64,000 nt of DNA from Porodaedalea pini (lineage: Eukaryota > Basidiomycota > Agaricomycetes > Hymenochaetales > Hymenochaetaceae). The DNA is taken from positions 62,001-126,000 of the forward strand of contig NBAY01000029.1 of assembly GCA_002794775.1 (NCBI GenBank), given 5' to 3'. A program made the position numbers and the translations under genes. Below, one piece after another: positions 23,833 through 36,070 of the stretch; the first letter of the stretch is position 1, and every line of letters begins with the position of its first letter. The notes under the pieces are model-generated. The model had not been told where the DNA came from, did not search any database, and worked only from the letters and a program-made list of their open reading frames with translations.

Positions 23833-25753
23833 ATGTTCTCAGATCATGGTCTCACTACGCTCGTCGCCGCCTCTGTCGCCATCGCTGCCGCAGCTTATGT
23901 GCGTAGTGTATTGAAGTCTCCCTATCCGCCTGGTCCACAAGGCCTTCCCGTCCTCGGTGTCGTCCGGGAGCATCCGAGGGCAGAATACTGGAAAACTTAT
24001 GCAGAGTGGGGAAGAAAGTACAGTCCGAAGGGCATCATATCCTTCCATGTCCTTGGCCGTCGTATTGTCGTTCTCAACACTGCTAGTGCTGCAATGGAGA
24101 TGCTCGATCAAAACTCAGCAGTCTATTCGGATAGACCATTTCCAACCATGTCCGGCCTGCTCATGCGCCGGGAGAAATCCATCTTCCTCATGCATGTGTT
24201 TCTTTGTACTGTTGTGCTTAACGTCTATTGACGAAAATACACAGGAAGTACGGAGAGCGTTTGAAGACGTATCGCAGACTCATGCATCAGGATTTCAATC
24301 CCAGTGCATCTCAGAAGTACTGGAATGTGCAGGAGGGGGAATCTCGTCTTCTGGTTATGAATCTACTGCATCAGACCGATCCGCAGCAGCTTGAAGGTTA
24401 TTTACGAAAGTGAGTTTCACTTGTTTCCTTACGTAGCCACCTTAATCCGAGCTCGCCAGAAACGCCGCCGCCGTGATCATGCACATAGCATATGGCTACA
24501 CTGTCAAGAGCTCGGACGATTATTTTGTAGCCATGGCCGAAGAGTCCATGCGCGTCGCGTCGCTTGCCGCTACACCGGGGAAATGGCTCGTTGACTCCTT
24601 GCCAATTTGTAAGTCACGAAGTTAATTTCGGTTTCTCAGTACACTCACCCGCACCAGTACGATTTCTTCCCCGATGGTTCCCCGGCGCGGGCTTCCTCCA
24701 CCAAGCAGACGCGTGGAGTAACCAATTGTATAATCAGAGCCTGATACCGCTCAATTTTGTGAAAGAGCAAATGGTAAGCAGGCTCTCACCTTTCTTCATC
24801 CCCACTCTCATCTTGTCACAGGCAGCGGGTACAGCAGAACAATCTTTCACTTCGCTTCATTTGCAACCTCCACTGAGTGAAGAGCACGAGGACATGGTCC
24901 TCTGGACTGCGGGTGCATTGTACTCCGGCGCAGCCGATACTGTGAGCAATTCCGCAATACGTTTATGTACTTTACTTAATCTTTCTGAAAAAAAATTAGA
25001 CTACATCCACGGTCAAAACCTTCTTCCTTCTCATGTGCCTATACCCGGAAATCCAGCGTCGCGCGCATGAGGAGCTCGACCGTGTTATTGGGACCGAGCG
25101 TCTACCCGTTCTGGCTGACCGCACGCGCCTGCCATTCCTCAATAATCTCATATCCGAGATTTTGCGCTGGGCTCCACCGTCACCGATGGGTTTACCGCAC
25201 AGTCCGACGCGTGACGACGTGTTCTCGGGCTATTACATCCCGAAAGGATGTACTGTTATTGCGAATATCTGGTGATTCCGCTTTCCAGCTGTTGTTCTGC
25301 TCCCGTCTATTGGGCTTTCAACTGATGTCCAGCGCAGGGCAATCTTACATGACGAGTCAATTTACCCTGACTCGCATGTGTTCAACCCCGACCGTTATGA
25401 TATGGCATCGGGAAAGGCACAGCCCGACCCACGGCAATGGGTTTTCGGCTTCGGGCGGCGGATCTGCCCTGGAATGCACATCGCAGAGTCTACGGTGTTT
25501 ATCCAGATTGCATCGGTCCTCGCAACACTTGACATTATCCGCGCTGTCGACGAAGACGGCTCAGAGATCATCCCACAAGTCGCGTTTTCTACTGCTATTG
25601 TTAGGTATGTGGAGTATGTGGAGTATGTGGACTGCGTGAAAGTGTGCTAACGTCGGCCCACCTAGCTATGTCAAGCCATTTCCATACCAGCTGAAGCCGC
25701 GGTCAGCGGCAGCTGTGTCATTGATCCAGAACGCCGTGGCTGCCATGGACTAA
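23833..25753 (+). CDS. Cytochrome P450 monooxygenase
   Basis: Heme-thiolate monooxygenase, ER-anchored, likely oxidising a small hydrophobic metabolite. Eight exons join in frame: 23833-24191, 24245-24409, 24460-24608, 24658-24773, 24822-24941, 25000-25271, 25338-25604 and 25666-25753, giving 511 aa. An N-terminal hydrophobic anchor is followed by the P-P-G-P hinge. I-helix G-A-A-D-T is at about 299-303, E-I-L-R at 356-359, and the heme loop F-G-F-G-R-R-I-C-P-G at 430-439 with Cys437 as ligand. The overall pattern resembles basidiomycete P450s annotated as O-methylsterigmatocystin oxidoreductase-like. The first intron (24192-24244) must use a GC donor (GCATGT), since GT alternatives break the frame. 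Otherwise intact. A role in terpene tailoring is inferred from the nearby synthase only. Confidence 0.92.
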
Positions 25754-26099
25754 ATGGCGTGAAAGCTGAGACCGAAGATCATCGACCACAAATGGACGTA
25801 TGCTTGATCTATTCTTTAAATTTACCTCAGTTCTAGATTCAGCTTGTTCTCTTCATCCAGTGGCGCTCAAGTGAAGCTCGTAGGAGTCAGATTTCGGTTT
25901 CAAATCCCGACTGAATGCGAGAAGTTATACATGACTACCGATCCTTATCGTTGCGCTTCTAGTAGTAAAATTGTCGTAGAGCAACGAGAAGGTGCGCAAG
26001 TGGGGCGATGGAGATCGGTGATTTTGCTATCGAAAAGATTGAAGTCTGCGAGTGAATGGAAAGAGGAAGGGGGGTTGGAGCATCGGCTCCTATCAGTGG
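25754..26099. other. Intergenic after P450
   Basis: No gene is seen. The 103-codon plus frame at 25844 starts without context and runs into the repeat at 26100. It is not called. Confidence 0.4.
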
Positions 26100-26605
26100 C
26101 TACATCAGGAAAAACCTCCCGCTCAGAAACCCTTAGAAAGTTATTAGAATTGTAGTAAATTGTAGAATCTTTGGAATGTCATGAGAATGCAGTCCAAAAT
26201 TTAGAAAACTTGTAGAATTTCATGGAAAATTGTCCAAGTTTTGGAATTGAACAGAATTGGCAGGTTGAAATTTAGAATATGGATAGAAAAATGATACACC
26301 TCATAGATTCTATGGAATTTTGTAGAATAAAAAACTGATTGTGGAATTCATTAGATTCTGCCATGGCTTGACAAAGGTGCAGGTACTAGATTGGTTTCTT
26401 GGGCCTATACTGGGACCCATGAACTATCTGCAGGTTACAGTGTTTTTCATAGGTCTTGAGACATGTGAAGATCACAAAATTTGAGCATTTCAACACCTCA
26501 AAAACTTGTAAAATCCATATCTCTGTCAATTCTTCACAGAATCAGTTCACAAATGTTGCTAAATTTATTTTTCAACAGCTTCTAAATGTTTGTGAGCTTA
26601 GTAGA

Positions 26606-27023
26606 CAGAAGGTGGAATATTGAGGCTGCAGTAGTGAGAATGGGTGTTTTTCTAGAAAAACTCCTTCCCTGATTTTTCCTGAGCTCAATTTTGAAGCTAA
26701 TAACATGAATCTTGTTGGAGAATGGTCTACATATTATACTGTTGATGTTATGAGGGATGAACTAGAGTGAATGTCTCCTCTTGTCCTGTTTGACTGTTGT
26801 GCTGAAACTCTCAAACTCACCCAAATTTGCTTGACTCAGACAGTTGTCAAAAAATTGCCTGCATTGTTATAAGCCATCTATAATTTAATATACAATATAG
26901 ATACCATTCTCCAACAAGTTTCATGTCATTAGCTTCAAAATTGAGCTCAGGAAAAATCAGGGAAGGAGTTTTTCTAGAAAAACACCCATTCTCACTACTG
27001 CAGCCTCAATATTCCACCTTCTG
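26606..27023. repeat. Inverted repeat, 121 bp arms
   Basis: Arms 26606-26726 and 26903-27023 are near-perfect reverse complements around a 176 nt spacer. Weaker complementarity extends outward to about 26510 and 27120. This is non-coding and probably a foldback/MITE element nested in the larger block. Confidence 0.8.
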
Positions 27024-27479
27024 TCCTCTAAGCTCATAAAATTTTTAGAAACCATTCAAACATAAATTTAGCAACTTTTTTGAAGAGTTTTTGTGAAGAA
27101 CTGAGTGAGATATGATGTATTTTGTATTTGGAGGCACTTCAGGTGACAAAAACTGCTAAGTCCAATTTCCCACATCTGGATGCGTCATCCACAGAAGAGG
27201 TGTGGGAACTTGATCACATGTATGTTGGTTTTGACACGACACGCCACACATAGTCTTCACATCTGCTGCCACTCCAATATGTCTGGCGCCGATGTCCTTA
27301 CAGAATGTCTGAAAATATCCTCGATCACACCCACCGCAACCATCACGCACACAGCAGTAGCCTCGCCGGCTGCCTGGTGGGACGCACTCACTGCCGCAGG
27401 CAACACGCCGTCCGACTTCCGACTTTCAACTTGCTCATCTTCAAGCCGAAGACCGTAAAGTCTGAACTTCTCTTCACTG

Positions 27480-28985
27480 AACAAACTGTCAAGTGAAGAG
27501 CACTTCATGCGCTCGACGTCAATGAGTGGTGGGCACGGTGGCCTTCCATTCGCAGGCGGGTGTCCATCGCCTATGGTTCGCTCTTCCAGTCAGGTGGCGC
27601 GGGCGCTGTGGGCAACAAGCGTACGCGTAGGAAATGTGGCAGCTCAACACTCAACGAGTCGGACTGTATCAGCGCTTCGGCCAGTCCGTTCAAAGTGAAT
27701 GCTACTTCCTCCTTCGAACACGTCGCGCCGCTCGAGCAGTCTGCGAACCGCTGGGTCGCGGGCAGCACGTCCAGGTGTGGGGCCTCAATTGACACAGACT
27801 CACCCGAGATTGTGGACAAAAAAGTCCATTTGCTGCTCAGCAAGTCCACTATGGAGAAGTTGGAGTCCATCTCAAACCAGATCATTGCGTGGGCAAACAA
27901 GAGTAAGAGTGAGAAGGATGGGCGTACGCTCATTCAGCTCATTTGGCTTGTATTCGAGAAGGCGACGGATGAGGCGGCCTGGAGTGAGATGTATGCTCGC
28001 TTGTGCCATAGGATGATGGAGCAGATCAGTCCGAACGTGCAGGATGATAGTATCCGCAATGCTGAGGGCAAGCCGATTACAGGTGATCAACTTTTCCGTA
28101 AGTACCTTCTGAATCGCTGTCAGGAAGACTTCGAGCGCGGCTGGACGCAGAAGGAGTCGATGGCGGCAGCGGCTCTCGTGAAGACAACAGAGGATCAGGC
28201 TGTTAAGGATGCCAACGAAAAGGAAGAAAACAGGGAGGCTGGCGAGAGTGCGCTGTACTCGGACGAATACCACACTGCTCAGAAGGCCAAGCGTCAAGGT
28301 CTCGGACTCGTCAAGTTCATCGGTGAGCTCTTCAATCTTCAGATGCTCATGGAACGTATCATGTATGAGTGTATCAAGAAGCTGCTCAGCAACGTCGACA
28401 ATTCCGAGGAGGAAGAGATCAAAAGTTTATGTAAACTACTGACAAGTGTTTGTCAGGCGCTCGATACCTCTAAGGCTCGCGGACACATGGATGTCTATTT
28501 CAGTCGGATGAAGGAGCTTGCGAAGAGCAGCAACGTGTCGTCTCGTATGCAGTTCATGTTACAAGTGCGTACCTTCTGTTTCATAGCCTTTCGTTGAGCT
28601 GACTTTCTTGGACAGGATGTGATTGAATTGCGGGAAAGGAAACGGACTACCCGCAACTTGGTCGCTGCTCCGTCGACAATCGCTCAGATTCATGAGGCGG
28701 TACGCGCCCTTGCTTTGTTACTCAATTTCACTTGTGCTTACCAATATACAGGCCGCGAAAGAGAAGGCACAACAGGAGCAACATAACTTGGCACGGTCGG
28801 CCATGTCTCGTGGTGGTTCACGCTGTGGCCATGATCGTGACGGAAATGCTCAAGTGGGTCCCGACGGATGGGTTGTCGCCTCTGGTCCTTCGAGGCCTGC
28901 AAACAAGGCGGGCGATCTGACGAACTTTGGCAGAATTCAGAATGGCAGTGGCACCATGAACTTCGGACCAGCTAGCTCTTCACGA
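27480..28985 (+). pseudogene. eIF4G fragment (MIF4G domain)
   Basis: The translation matches the MIF4G core of translation initiation factor eIF4G: M-E-K-L-E-S-I-S-N-Q-I-I-A-W-A-N-K-S, then Y-L-L-N-R-C-Q-E-D-F-E-R-G-W, then Q-G-L-G-L-V-K-F-I-G-E-L-F. In eIF4G this region binds eIF4A. Exons 27480-28564, 28616-28699 and 28752-28985 are joined by ordinary GT/AG introns of 51-52 bp. The long N-terminal part of eIF4G and its C-terminus are missing. At about 28985 the frame passes straight into prolyl-tRNA synthetase sequence. It is therefore a captured fragment, not the cell's working gene. Confidence 0.85.
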
Positions 28986-29340
28986 AGAAGGGAGACACCC
29001 ACGTCTGCAATTGCCATCCAGGAAAAGGCAGCGAAAGAGGAAGGGAGAAACGACGGCACCGTGAAGACTGCGTTTGGCGTGAAGAAAGAGGTCGACTTTC
29101 CGGTATCGTTACGAACGTGTGCTGATTGTTCTGTAATCCCTCACTTAGTGCTGACAAGTATCATAGGTACTGATCAAGGCCGATATGTTAGACTACTACA
29201 GCGTTAGTAGATGCTACAGTCTTAATCACTGGCCGCACAGCATCTGGGAAGCAGTACAAGGTATTTTGAAAAAACAAGCATCTGCATCTCAGGTTCTTAC
29301 TTGCCAACAGAACGGTTCAACGTAAGAATCAAGGAGATGG
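28986..29340 (+). pseudogene. Prolyl-tRNA synthetase fragment 1
   Basis: The frame of the preceding eIF4G exon continues as K-A-A-K-E-E-G-R, then V-K-K-E-V-D-F-P, which marks the entry to the ProRS catalytic domain. After an intron ending in TAG near 29166 come L-I-K-A-D-M-L-D-Y-Y-S-V and S-I-W-E-A-V-Q, then a last exon reading E-R-F-N-V-R-I-K-E-M. The first intron donor is damaged compared with the second copy, where G-W-Y-T-N is intact. Truncated. Confidence 0.75.
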
Positions 29341-29429
29341 GTGAGTGTAGAGCACTCACATCATCGACTTCCCTCTTCGCCGTACATGCGCTCGCCTCTG
29401 ATTTTACTGTCTTCCTCCCTGGAACCAGC

Positions 29430-30660
29430 ATTGCTTCATACTAGCGTACTCTCGAAACGGGGAGACCAAGCTTCGCGAGGTAGATTTCGTGGAACTCAAG
29501 GCCGAGGCTGTGGTGCCTGCTGTGCGCACGTCTGCAATTGCCGCCCAGGAAAAGGCAACAAAAGAGGAAGGGAGAATTGACGGCACGTGAAGATTGCTAT
29601 TGGCATGAAGAAAGAGGTCGACTTTCCGGGTTGGTATACGAACGTGCGTTGATTGTTCTGTAATCCCTCACTTTGTGCTGACAAGTATTATAGGCGCTGA
29701 TTAAGGTCGATATGACATGCGTCTTCAGAGGGAGCTCCGAGCTTGAGGAGCTCATAGCAATCCGTCCGACTACAGAAACGGCCATGTATCCCTACTACAC
29801 CAAATGTATCAAGAGCTATCGTGATCTACCCCTCAAGCCCAACCAGTGGATCAGTGTTACGCGCTGGGACTCCAAGAGCCCCCAGCCGTTCCTCCGTACG
29901 CGCGAGTTCCTATGACAGGAAGGCCACACTGCGCATCTCACGAAGGAGGCCGACACTGAAGTACGGGAAATTCTCAATTTACATCGTCGCGTGTACGATG
30001 TGCTGCTTACCGTACTCGTCATCACAGGCATCAAGTCGGACAAGGAGAAGTCTGCCGGTGGTCTTTACATGACGACCGGCCGTGGCATCCAAGCTGCGAC
30101 GTCGCATTGCCTTGGCCAAGACTTCTCACGGCCAGAGATGTTCAACGTCGTGGTCGAAGACCTGGACGATCCGCAGGGTACGGGTCCGAACGGTGGTAAA
30201 TAATTCCGTGGCAGAACTCGTGAGGCCTTAGCACGCACATGGTCGGAATCATGGTCATGATTTGCGGCGACAACCAGGGTCTTGTTCTCCCATCACGCAT
30301 CGCTCGCGTCCAAGCAATCGTTGTCCCCTGCGGTATCATCATGCGCACTAATAAGCAGGAGTTATACGACCGCTGTGAGGAGCTCGCGAAGATGCTCAGG
30401 AGAGCGCGAAGGTGGATGTACGGAACGGCGACACTCCTGGCTACAAGTTCAACGACTGGGAACAGAAGGCGCGAAAATTCAATCATTCCTTATTTCTCGG
30501 TTTTCCTGTGGTCTTACAAATGGCTTTTTGTCCAGGTGTTCCACTTCGCCTTGAATTCGGTCCGGTTGATATCTAGAAGAAGCAAACACTTTCTGTGCGA
30601 CGTGATACGGGCTTGAAGGAGACTGCCGTACCTGCACTTCTCAAGATTATCCAACAGATA
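29430..30660 (+). pseudogene. Prolyl-tRNA synthetase fragment 2, longer
   Basis: This repeats fragment 1 from the D-F-V-E-L-K linker on, then continues through [15 protein letters not shown] (class II motif 2 region), [10 protein letters not shown] and F-L-R-T-R-E-F-L. It goes on to the T-T-G-R-G-I-Q-A-A-T-S-H segment, a M-V-M-I-C-G-D-N-Q-G-L-V-L-P block and S-V-R-R-D-T-G. Internal deletion after L-I-K-V-D-M, stops and frame shifts make it non-functional. ProRS charges tRNA-Pro in the cytosol. The working copy must be elsewhere. Confidence 0.8.
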
Positions 30661-30978
30661 TGTTCGAGCACGCGAAGGCAAGGTACATGTCTTCCCTGCG
30701 TGTCGTGACAATGGGACGATGTCGTGCTGACATTGCTTCATACTTGCGTGCTCTCAAACCCGGCGAGACCAAGCTTCACAAGATAGATTTTGTGGAACTC
30801 AAGACCGATGCTGCGGCGCGCCTTACATCGTCGCATGTACAAAAGGAGCTGCTTGCCGTACCCGTCATCCCGGGCATCAAATCTGAGAAGATGTTCGCCG
30901 GTGGTCTGTACATGATGACCGTGAAAGGCTTCATTCCGACGACTGGCCGTGGCATCCTTTTAGTTTGGAATGCCACCT
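30661..30978 (+). pseudogene. Prolyl-tRNA synthetase fragment 3
   Basis: A third partial copy: S-Y-L-R-A-L-K-P-G-E-T-K-L-H-K-I-D-F-V-E, then I-P-G-I-K-S-E-K, then F-I-P-T-T-G-R-G-I. Two distant parts of ProRS are joined by deletion. It runs into the right inverted end of the block. Confidence 0.75.
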
Positions 30979-31581
30979 AAAACCGGTAAGAAATGGTGTG
31001 AAATGCTATTAGAATTTATTGGAATACATAGAATCTGCTCATAAATCGTACGATGCTTGGGATTCCGTTGGAATCAGAATTGGCCAGAATCCGTTAGAAT
31101 TGCTTGAATATTCTACAGATTCTATATATTCTACGGTTTCTGACCGGGAGGTTTTTCCTGATGTAGAGCGTGGCCGCTACAATTCGAAATACTTTGATCT
31201 GCCTCGCGACTTATGCTTCGTTGATTTCATAATTTGAAACCCCTTTGAATGCATCAGAGCTCAAGTTTTGCTACGTGAAAACAAGACACTTGAGTCCCAA
31301 ATAGAGAACCAGCCGCGGCGCGTATCTTTTGTGGAATGCTGCACATGACTCTTCAGGCTTCTCTGAAGAAAATGATACACTTATTTGACACTGACAGGTT
31401 CTATGCCTGCTGTTCAGCCCATCACGAGACTAGGCTACTACAACCGTCTCGCTCAGTTCAGTTCCATCCTGGTTCTTGATCTCGGCCTCATATGTTTTGC
31501 AGACAACTGAAAAATTGACTGTACAACAAAAAAGGAAACACAGATAAATAACGGAGACCTGATCATCGGTACGCTTCAAGT

Positions 31582-33286
31582 TTAAGCCGCGTAGATTGTG
31601 GGTTCGGAGTCGCCTTTGTTAGAAGCCGGGAAGCTCTTGTCCTGTTTATAGCCGTCCTGGATGATAGATATAGACAGGCTCGGTAAGTCAGCCAAAATAA
31701 AATAAGAAAGTACAGGGTCCGAAACAAACCTTGGTACAATCACTGTCCGATGATGTCGTTGTCACATTCAACATCTCGATCGCGCTTGGTCGATGCTGCA
31801 GTATGCTCGACATACCGGATGCGTCCTGGCGCGTAGTTGAACCCTGGCCTGTGCAGACAGCACTTCTTCCGGTGTTGAAAACGACAGCGGAATGTCCGTG
31901 GCCGTCGCGGGAACCAGAGCGGAGGTTCTTACGCGCATTAAGGCTTTGTATTAGGAATAGAAAGTTAGAGGGACTAAATAAGTCGATAATACCACAATGG
32001 ACCCACGTTGCGAGGAAGGAGTTTGAGTAAGCTGGCGACGTGCGTACTTAGATGCAGTTTATCTCTCGAAACAGGAGTTGAAGCGCTCACTCTTGGCGAG
32101 AAATACGAAAAGAGCGAGCCAGATAACTACAAATAAATGAGCATGAGAGTAAAGAGCATAGTTTGGCGAGCTCACAGTTGTTTGGCATGCTCAGATACTG
32201 ATGATAGATTCCAACGACTTTGTTAATGCTGAAGATATTTAAAAGAAAACTCTCAACTTACGCAGATCAACATGACAGTCGCGACGACGCTAATAAACAG
32301 ATCAGTTAATCTGAGTGGTTAGACTGGAAGGGATGTACCTAGTCAGAAGACCAGATTCTGCCAGTGAAGCGTCGAGGTCAGGATGGCGTGAACGCAGAGA
32401 GGAGCGAACTCACGAATAGTGAACTTAATGAGCCGATTGATGATTCGGTCCGTACTGGGTATTTTATCAGATATATTTAGGAGCTCAGGAATGCAAGACT
32501 ACCGACTTATTGATCCCACTCCGACTCCTGCTTAAGTAGAAGCTCAATCCGCCAGCAATGAGTACGTCATTCACCGCTCCCACAGCCAGCACGAGAACTA
32601 TGATCCACTTGAACTGTGCATTGAATTCAAGCTGTTCTTTGATCTCGATCTCTTTAGCCGTTGCGACGAGCGAGGCAACACATCTAAGAGCAGAAAGCGT
32701 CCAGCAAAGAATGGCTAGCTCCCAGCGGCCAGACATGATACGGATCCTGTTTGCAAAAAATGCCTGGAGCACGGCGCAATGGCAGCAGGTCTTCTGAGTT
32801 AAAAAGTCAAAGAGCATAAGTTGACGGGCTCACCTGGACAGAGCTGGCAATAAAATTACTCCAAACTATGGAGAATTTGAGCACGAAAGGGAGATTAATC
32901 AAGTCTTCGAAGCTCCCGAAGTTAACAACAGAGATCTCATAGTAGGTGCGAGTTATGAAAATGGTTTGCACAAATTCAAGGGTCCTGATCAGGGATTAAC
33001 ATGGATTAGAAAGGCATCGTTCGTGGCTCAGCTATACGCCTACCAAATCCATGCGACCTGTCCATATTGATGGTTTAAGCTGCTTGTTTACTCTGGCCAT
33101 AATGCACAAGCTAGTAATGCTTACCAGTGTCTTAAGAAATCTTCGATCATCAGAATAGTTGGTATAGTAGTTGTACGTCTGCAAGCTAGTGAAACCAAAC
33201 AAAGTTGTCGAGATATATGTCCCTGTCAGAAGGGCTCCTACGGTGAGGTCGAGATCGACGGCAGGGAGCGCAGGGGTGGCGGACAT
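31582..33286 (-). CDS. DUF6534-type integral membrane protein
   Basis: Member of a large Agaricomycete family of multi-pass membrane proteins of unknown function. Twelve exons join in frame: 33125-33286, 33044-33057, 32834-32984, 32507-32763, 32414-32454, 32339-32357, 32262-32289, 32176-32197, 32091-32126, 32007-32031, 31730-31943 and 31582-31656, giving 347 aa. The start D-L-D-L-T-V-G-A-L-L-T-G-T, the A-F-F-A-N-R-I block, the I-N-R-L-I-K-F-T-I-Q-S-G-L-L-T-S junction and the N-S-F-L-A-T-L-N-A-R-K tail motif are diagnostic. About seven hydrophobic segments can be seen. Exons of 14, 19, 22, 25, 28, 36 and 41 nt make it unusually fragmented. All introns are GT/AG. No break is seen. Confidence 0.88.
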
Positions 33287-33375
33287 AATGATGACAGTGA
33301 GAGATAGATCCCAGACGAGATCTTATATACTACGGCCTGGTATTTTGATCAGACTGTCGCTGTCGGCTAAAGGGC

Positions 33376-33405
33376 TAGGTAGGTAGGTAGGTAGGTAGGT
33401 AGGTA
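33376..33405. repeat. TAGG tetranucleotide microsatellite
   Basis: About seven tandem TAGG units. A shorter relative in the opposite sense (CTACC words) lies near 34040. Confidence 0.9.
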
Positions 33406-33872
33406 TATTTCGCAGTTTGGGTCCCTAAACAGAAACACCGGGTCACCGAACTACATGTCAGGAGTACAAGCACTAAATACTCCCTATTCGGCACATCTCC
33501 ACCAGAGTAACGAACTTCATGAGACGTAAAAGTGATCGCACCAACATCATACTATTAATATTCAGAGTAACACCGGATGCGATTGGAGTTCCCGCGGATC
33601 TTGTAGTGATTTGAGCGGCGAACTGACAGAAGCGCCATTAATATTGCGCTCGCAGGACCTATCGAATCGTAATTTGATTAACAAGGCATCTTCTTAAGAA
33701 CGCCGTTGACCACGAGGATAACGAACATCGCCCGACTTCAAACACCCTTGCAGTATTTACTACGATATGTCGCTTGAAATTTTGCTTTTCATTTTCATTT
33801 CCGTATAAAGACTAGTATCGTTTCGCAGGCCAGAGATGTAGGATTTTTCACTGGCGCCTTTCATAGCTTCAT
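33406..33872. other. Intergenic
   Basis: No gene is seen. The last 80 bases resemble the promoter side of the CFA-like gene near 39018-39109 (TATAAA, GACTAGT), so the duplication at 33873 includes upstream sequence. Confidence 0.4.
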
Positions 33873-34013
33873 CATGAGCAAAACAGCGGCGTACATCCAG
33901 ACGGTCAACTATTAACCAAGGGCGAGAGCACAGTACTAGTCCTGGGTCTGGTCGAGCGGGTCCTTTCGAGGTTCCAACAAAGCGCAGCCAATCTGGGAAT
34001 TTGGGTTTGTTAC
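33873..34013 (+). pseudogene. Fragment of CFA-synthase-like gene, exon 1
   Basis: Starts ATGAGCAAAAC and follows the first exon of the gene at 39110 for about 140 bp (Y-I-Q-T-V-N-Y, then L-V-E-R), but has an early TAA and small indels. Only the first exon was copied. It abuts the HMG-box relic. Confidence 0.8.
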
Positions 34014-34097
34014 ACGTGACATGTCACATGATTACATACCTACCCACCTACCTAAAGCGGGTAATCAAATTACAGTAATTTACTCGACCTTAACGGC

Positions 34098-36070
34098 ATG
34101 TGCGAGGTCGAGATGGCAGACCTCGCAGACGTCGACGTGAGCGAATCAGAGGGATTGCAGGGCCACGCCAAGGTCAGCCATTTTCTCTCCCTTCTGAGTC
34201 TCTTGACTCCTCATTCTCAGGCCCACCTTCACTTCAGGTGCGAGCCTTGCGATCGACATACTCAATACCCCTGCGAGTTTCTCGCTCGAGTCCGGCCCGC
34301 TCATCACATCCCTCTACTCGCACTCGCACTACGGCGGACATGGATAGGGGCACGGCACTCGCTCTCCACGCAGATTCCGACTCAGACCACCCAGAGCCTT
34401 GTCCCGGGCCCGCTGAGAGTTTTTCTCACGCAGAACCGCTGCTCAACGAGTGCGCCGAGTGCAGTGTGCACCAATGCCGCCGACGATGCCAGCTGACCTC
34501 TATCCACCTGCACCGCCTATGATAAAGATCTCGCCTCCTCGACGGCTCCTGGGTCGAATGGCCGCCTGTCGGTTGGCTCGCCTGAGATGCATGAGGGCAG
34601 CGAAGACGAGCGGCGGATGGAGATGAATGACCACGGCCAACGAAGAGAGAGTGAGTATGGTGGGACGAACGGCTTCCAGTTCTCTCTTGTCCTTTGATAC
34701 GGCTCGGGACCGCGGTCTGTAGGTAAAGCCATTTCTCGAGAACTGTTTGGCAGTTGTTTGAAGCTGACCCATCATCTTCTTACTTTTCTACTTCCTATTC
34801 ATGAGCGTCACATGGTGAAGATGCGGCAATGCAGTCATAATTGCTCGAACTTGAAGGTCGGTCTCACGAAGTTGACATGAAACCGTGTCGCACAGCTAAC
34901 AAGACGTCCCAGTAATCATCCTTGGACGTCGGCTCCAGGAGGGGCGGGCTTTGGCCAACTCATTCGCAGACATGCCTCCATCGCTTCCTAATGGTAATTG
35001 TATGTTCTGGCCTCGGGTGTCTAGGATCAATGAGGATACTATAGAGAGAGGGTCCTGCGCGGCTGGCGCCTTCACATTTTGTTCCACAGAATGCGCGGGT
35101 CCGAAAACTAGCGGTGAGGCGTCAGATAATTGTCTGAAAGCTCGTTGCCGAGTAATGAGGAGGCTAGGGTTCGAGAGGTGGAACGAACAAGGCTTAGAGA
35201 GATGCGTGAGCGACATCGCCGGTCCTTCGCTCGCGTCCGTCTCTTTTGGATCGCGCAGAGCGTTCTGCACTGTCCCACGGATAATGGCTGGATGCACTCC
35301 GATGGGGTAACTCCATTCGCAGAAACAGACCTGTTCGGGCCATCAAACATTATTTAGGTCAGAGCGACTCGGTGAGTAATGGTGCGTCGTCATCTACTGG
35401 GGGCTGCATTCTTTGCGTCGGGTCCTTCCTATGGATTTTCGCGGCATTTGCATGGCTACCTGCCGTGCTCAGACAACGGCGTCTCAGGTTACTTTCTGAT
35501 TTGTAAGGTCAGACACACTCGACTCCACAGGATGAACCTTGGAATGACTTCGAAATGAATATAGACCCTATGGCTTTGGCAGAGAATAGCGAAGGCCACA
35601 TTGCCGATCTCACGACCTGAACACATCACAGGCACTCCCAGTGATTACCTGGTACAGTTGCTATATCACTCGCGGTGTGCAAGACACCGATCTAGTTTCT
35701 CAGTATCGCTCGAGTCTGGGCTCGAACGACGCGGCATCGGTAAGGTGCGTTTCTAACGATTCTGATTTCAGTGATCTTCCTCCTCTGGAAGAGTCGCGTG
35801 CCAGGACCTGGAATTTACAGAGGCTTTCGCATCACACTGAGGATGACATCCCCAGAGGTATGCCGGGGCTGATTCCCGATTTCTCGACTGCTGGCGGCGA
35901 GATGCAGGTGAGTTCTTCTGTGTTCCGTCCTAGTGCATCTCCGAGTCGATGTCTAATCGCATCTTGTCGATCGTATAGCATAATCCCATGTTCCAGGTCT
36001 ACGAGGAGTCGGTCACCTCTAAGCTTCATCTTCGCTCGCGCAGCTCACTATTCCTAGCGAGCCTTCGACG
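34098..36070 (+). pseudogene. Relic of HMG-box gene, tail portion
   Basis: 34098-34522 matches the minus-strand tail of the 11.2-13.0 kb gene (K-M-A-D-L-A-D, T-Q-T-T-Q-S-L-V-P-G). 34540-34690 matches 12010-11860. 35845-35915 matches around 11850 (F-S-T-A-G in both), and 35985-36065 matches about 11775-11690. The box itself is absent and frames are broken. About 1.15 kb between 34690 and 35845 has no counterpart and may be an insertion. Confidence 0.7.

Larger units (their letters stand above)
26100..31166. mobile_element. Candidate gene-capturing element with terminal inverted sequences
   Basis: 26100-26131 and the reverse complement of 31135-31166 agree at 31 of 32 positions. Next to both ends lie repeated TAGAATT/TAGAATC words over about 150-200 bp. 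Between them are fragments of two unrelated housekeeping genes, eIF4G and prolyl-tRNA synthetase, complete with introns, which suggests capture at the DNA level. No transposase is visible and I could not find a clear target duplication. It could instead be two separate copies of a short repeat that happen to flank this block. Confidence 0.5.
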
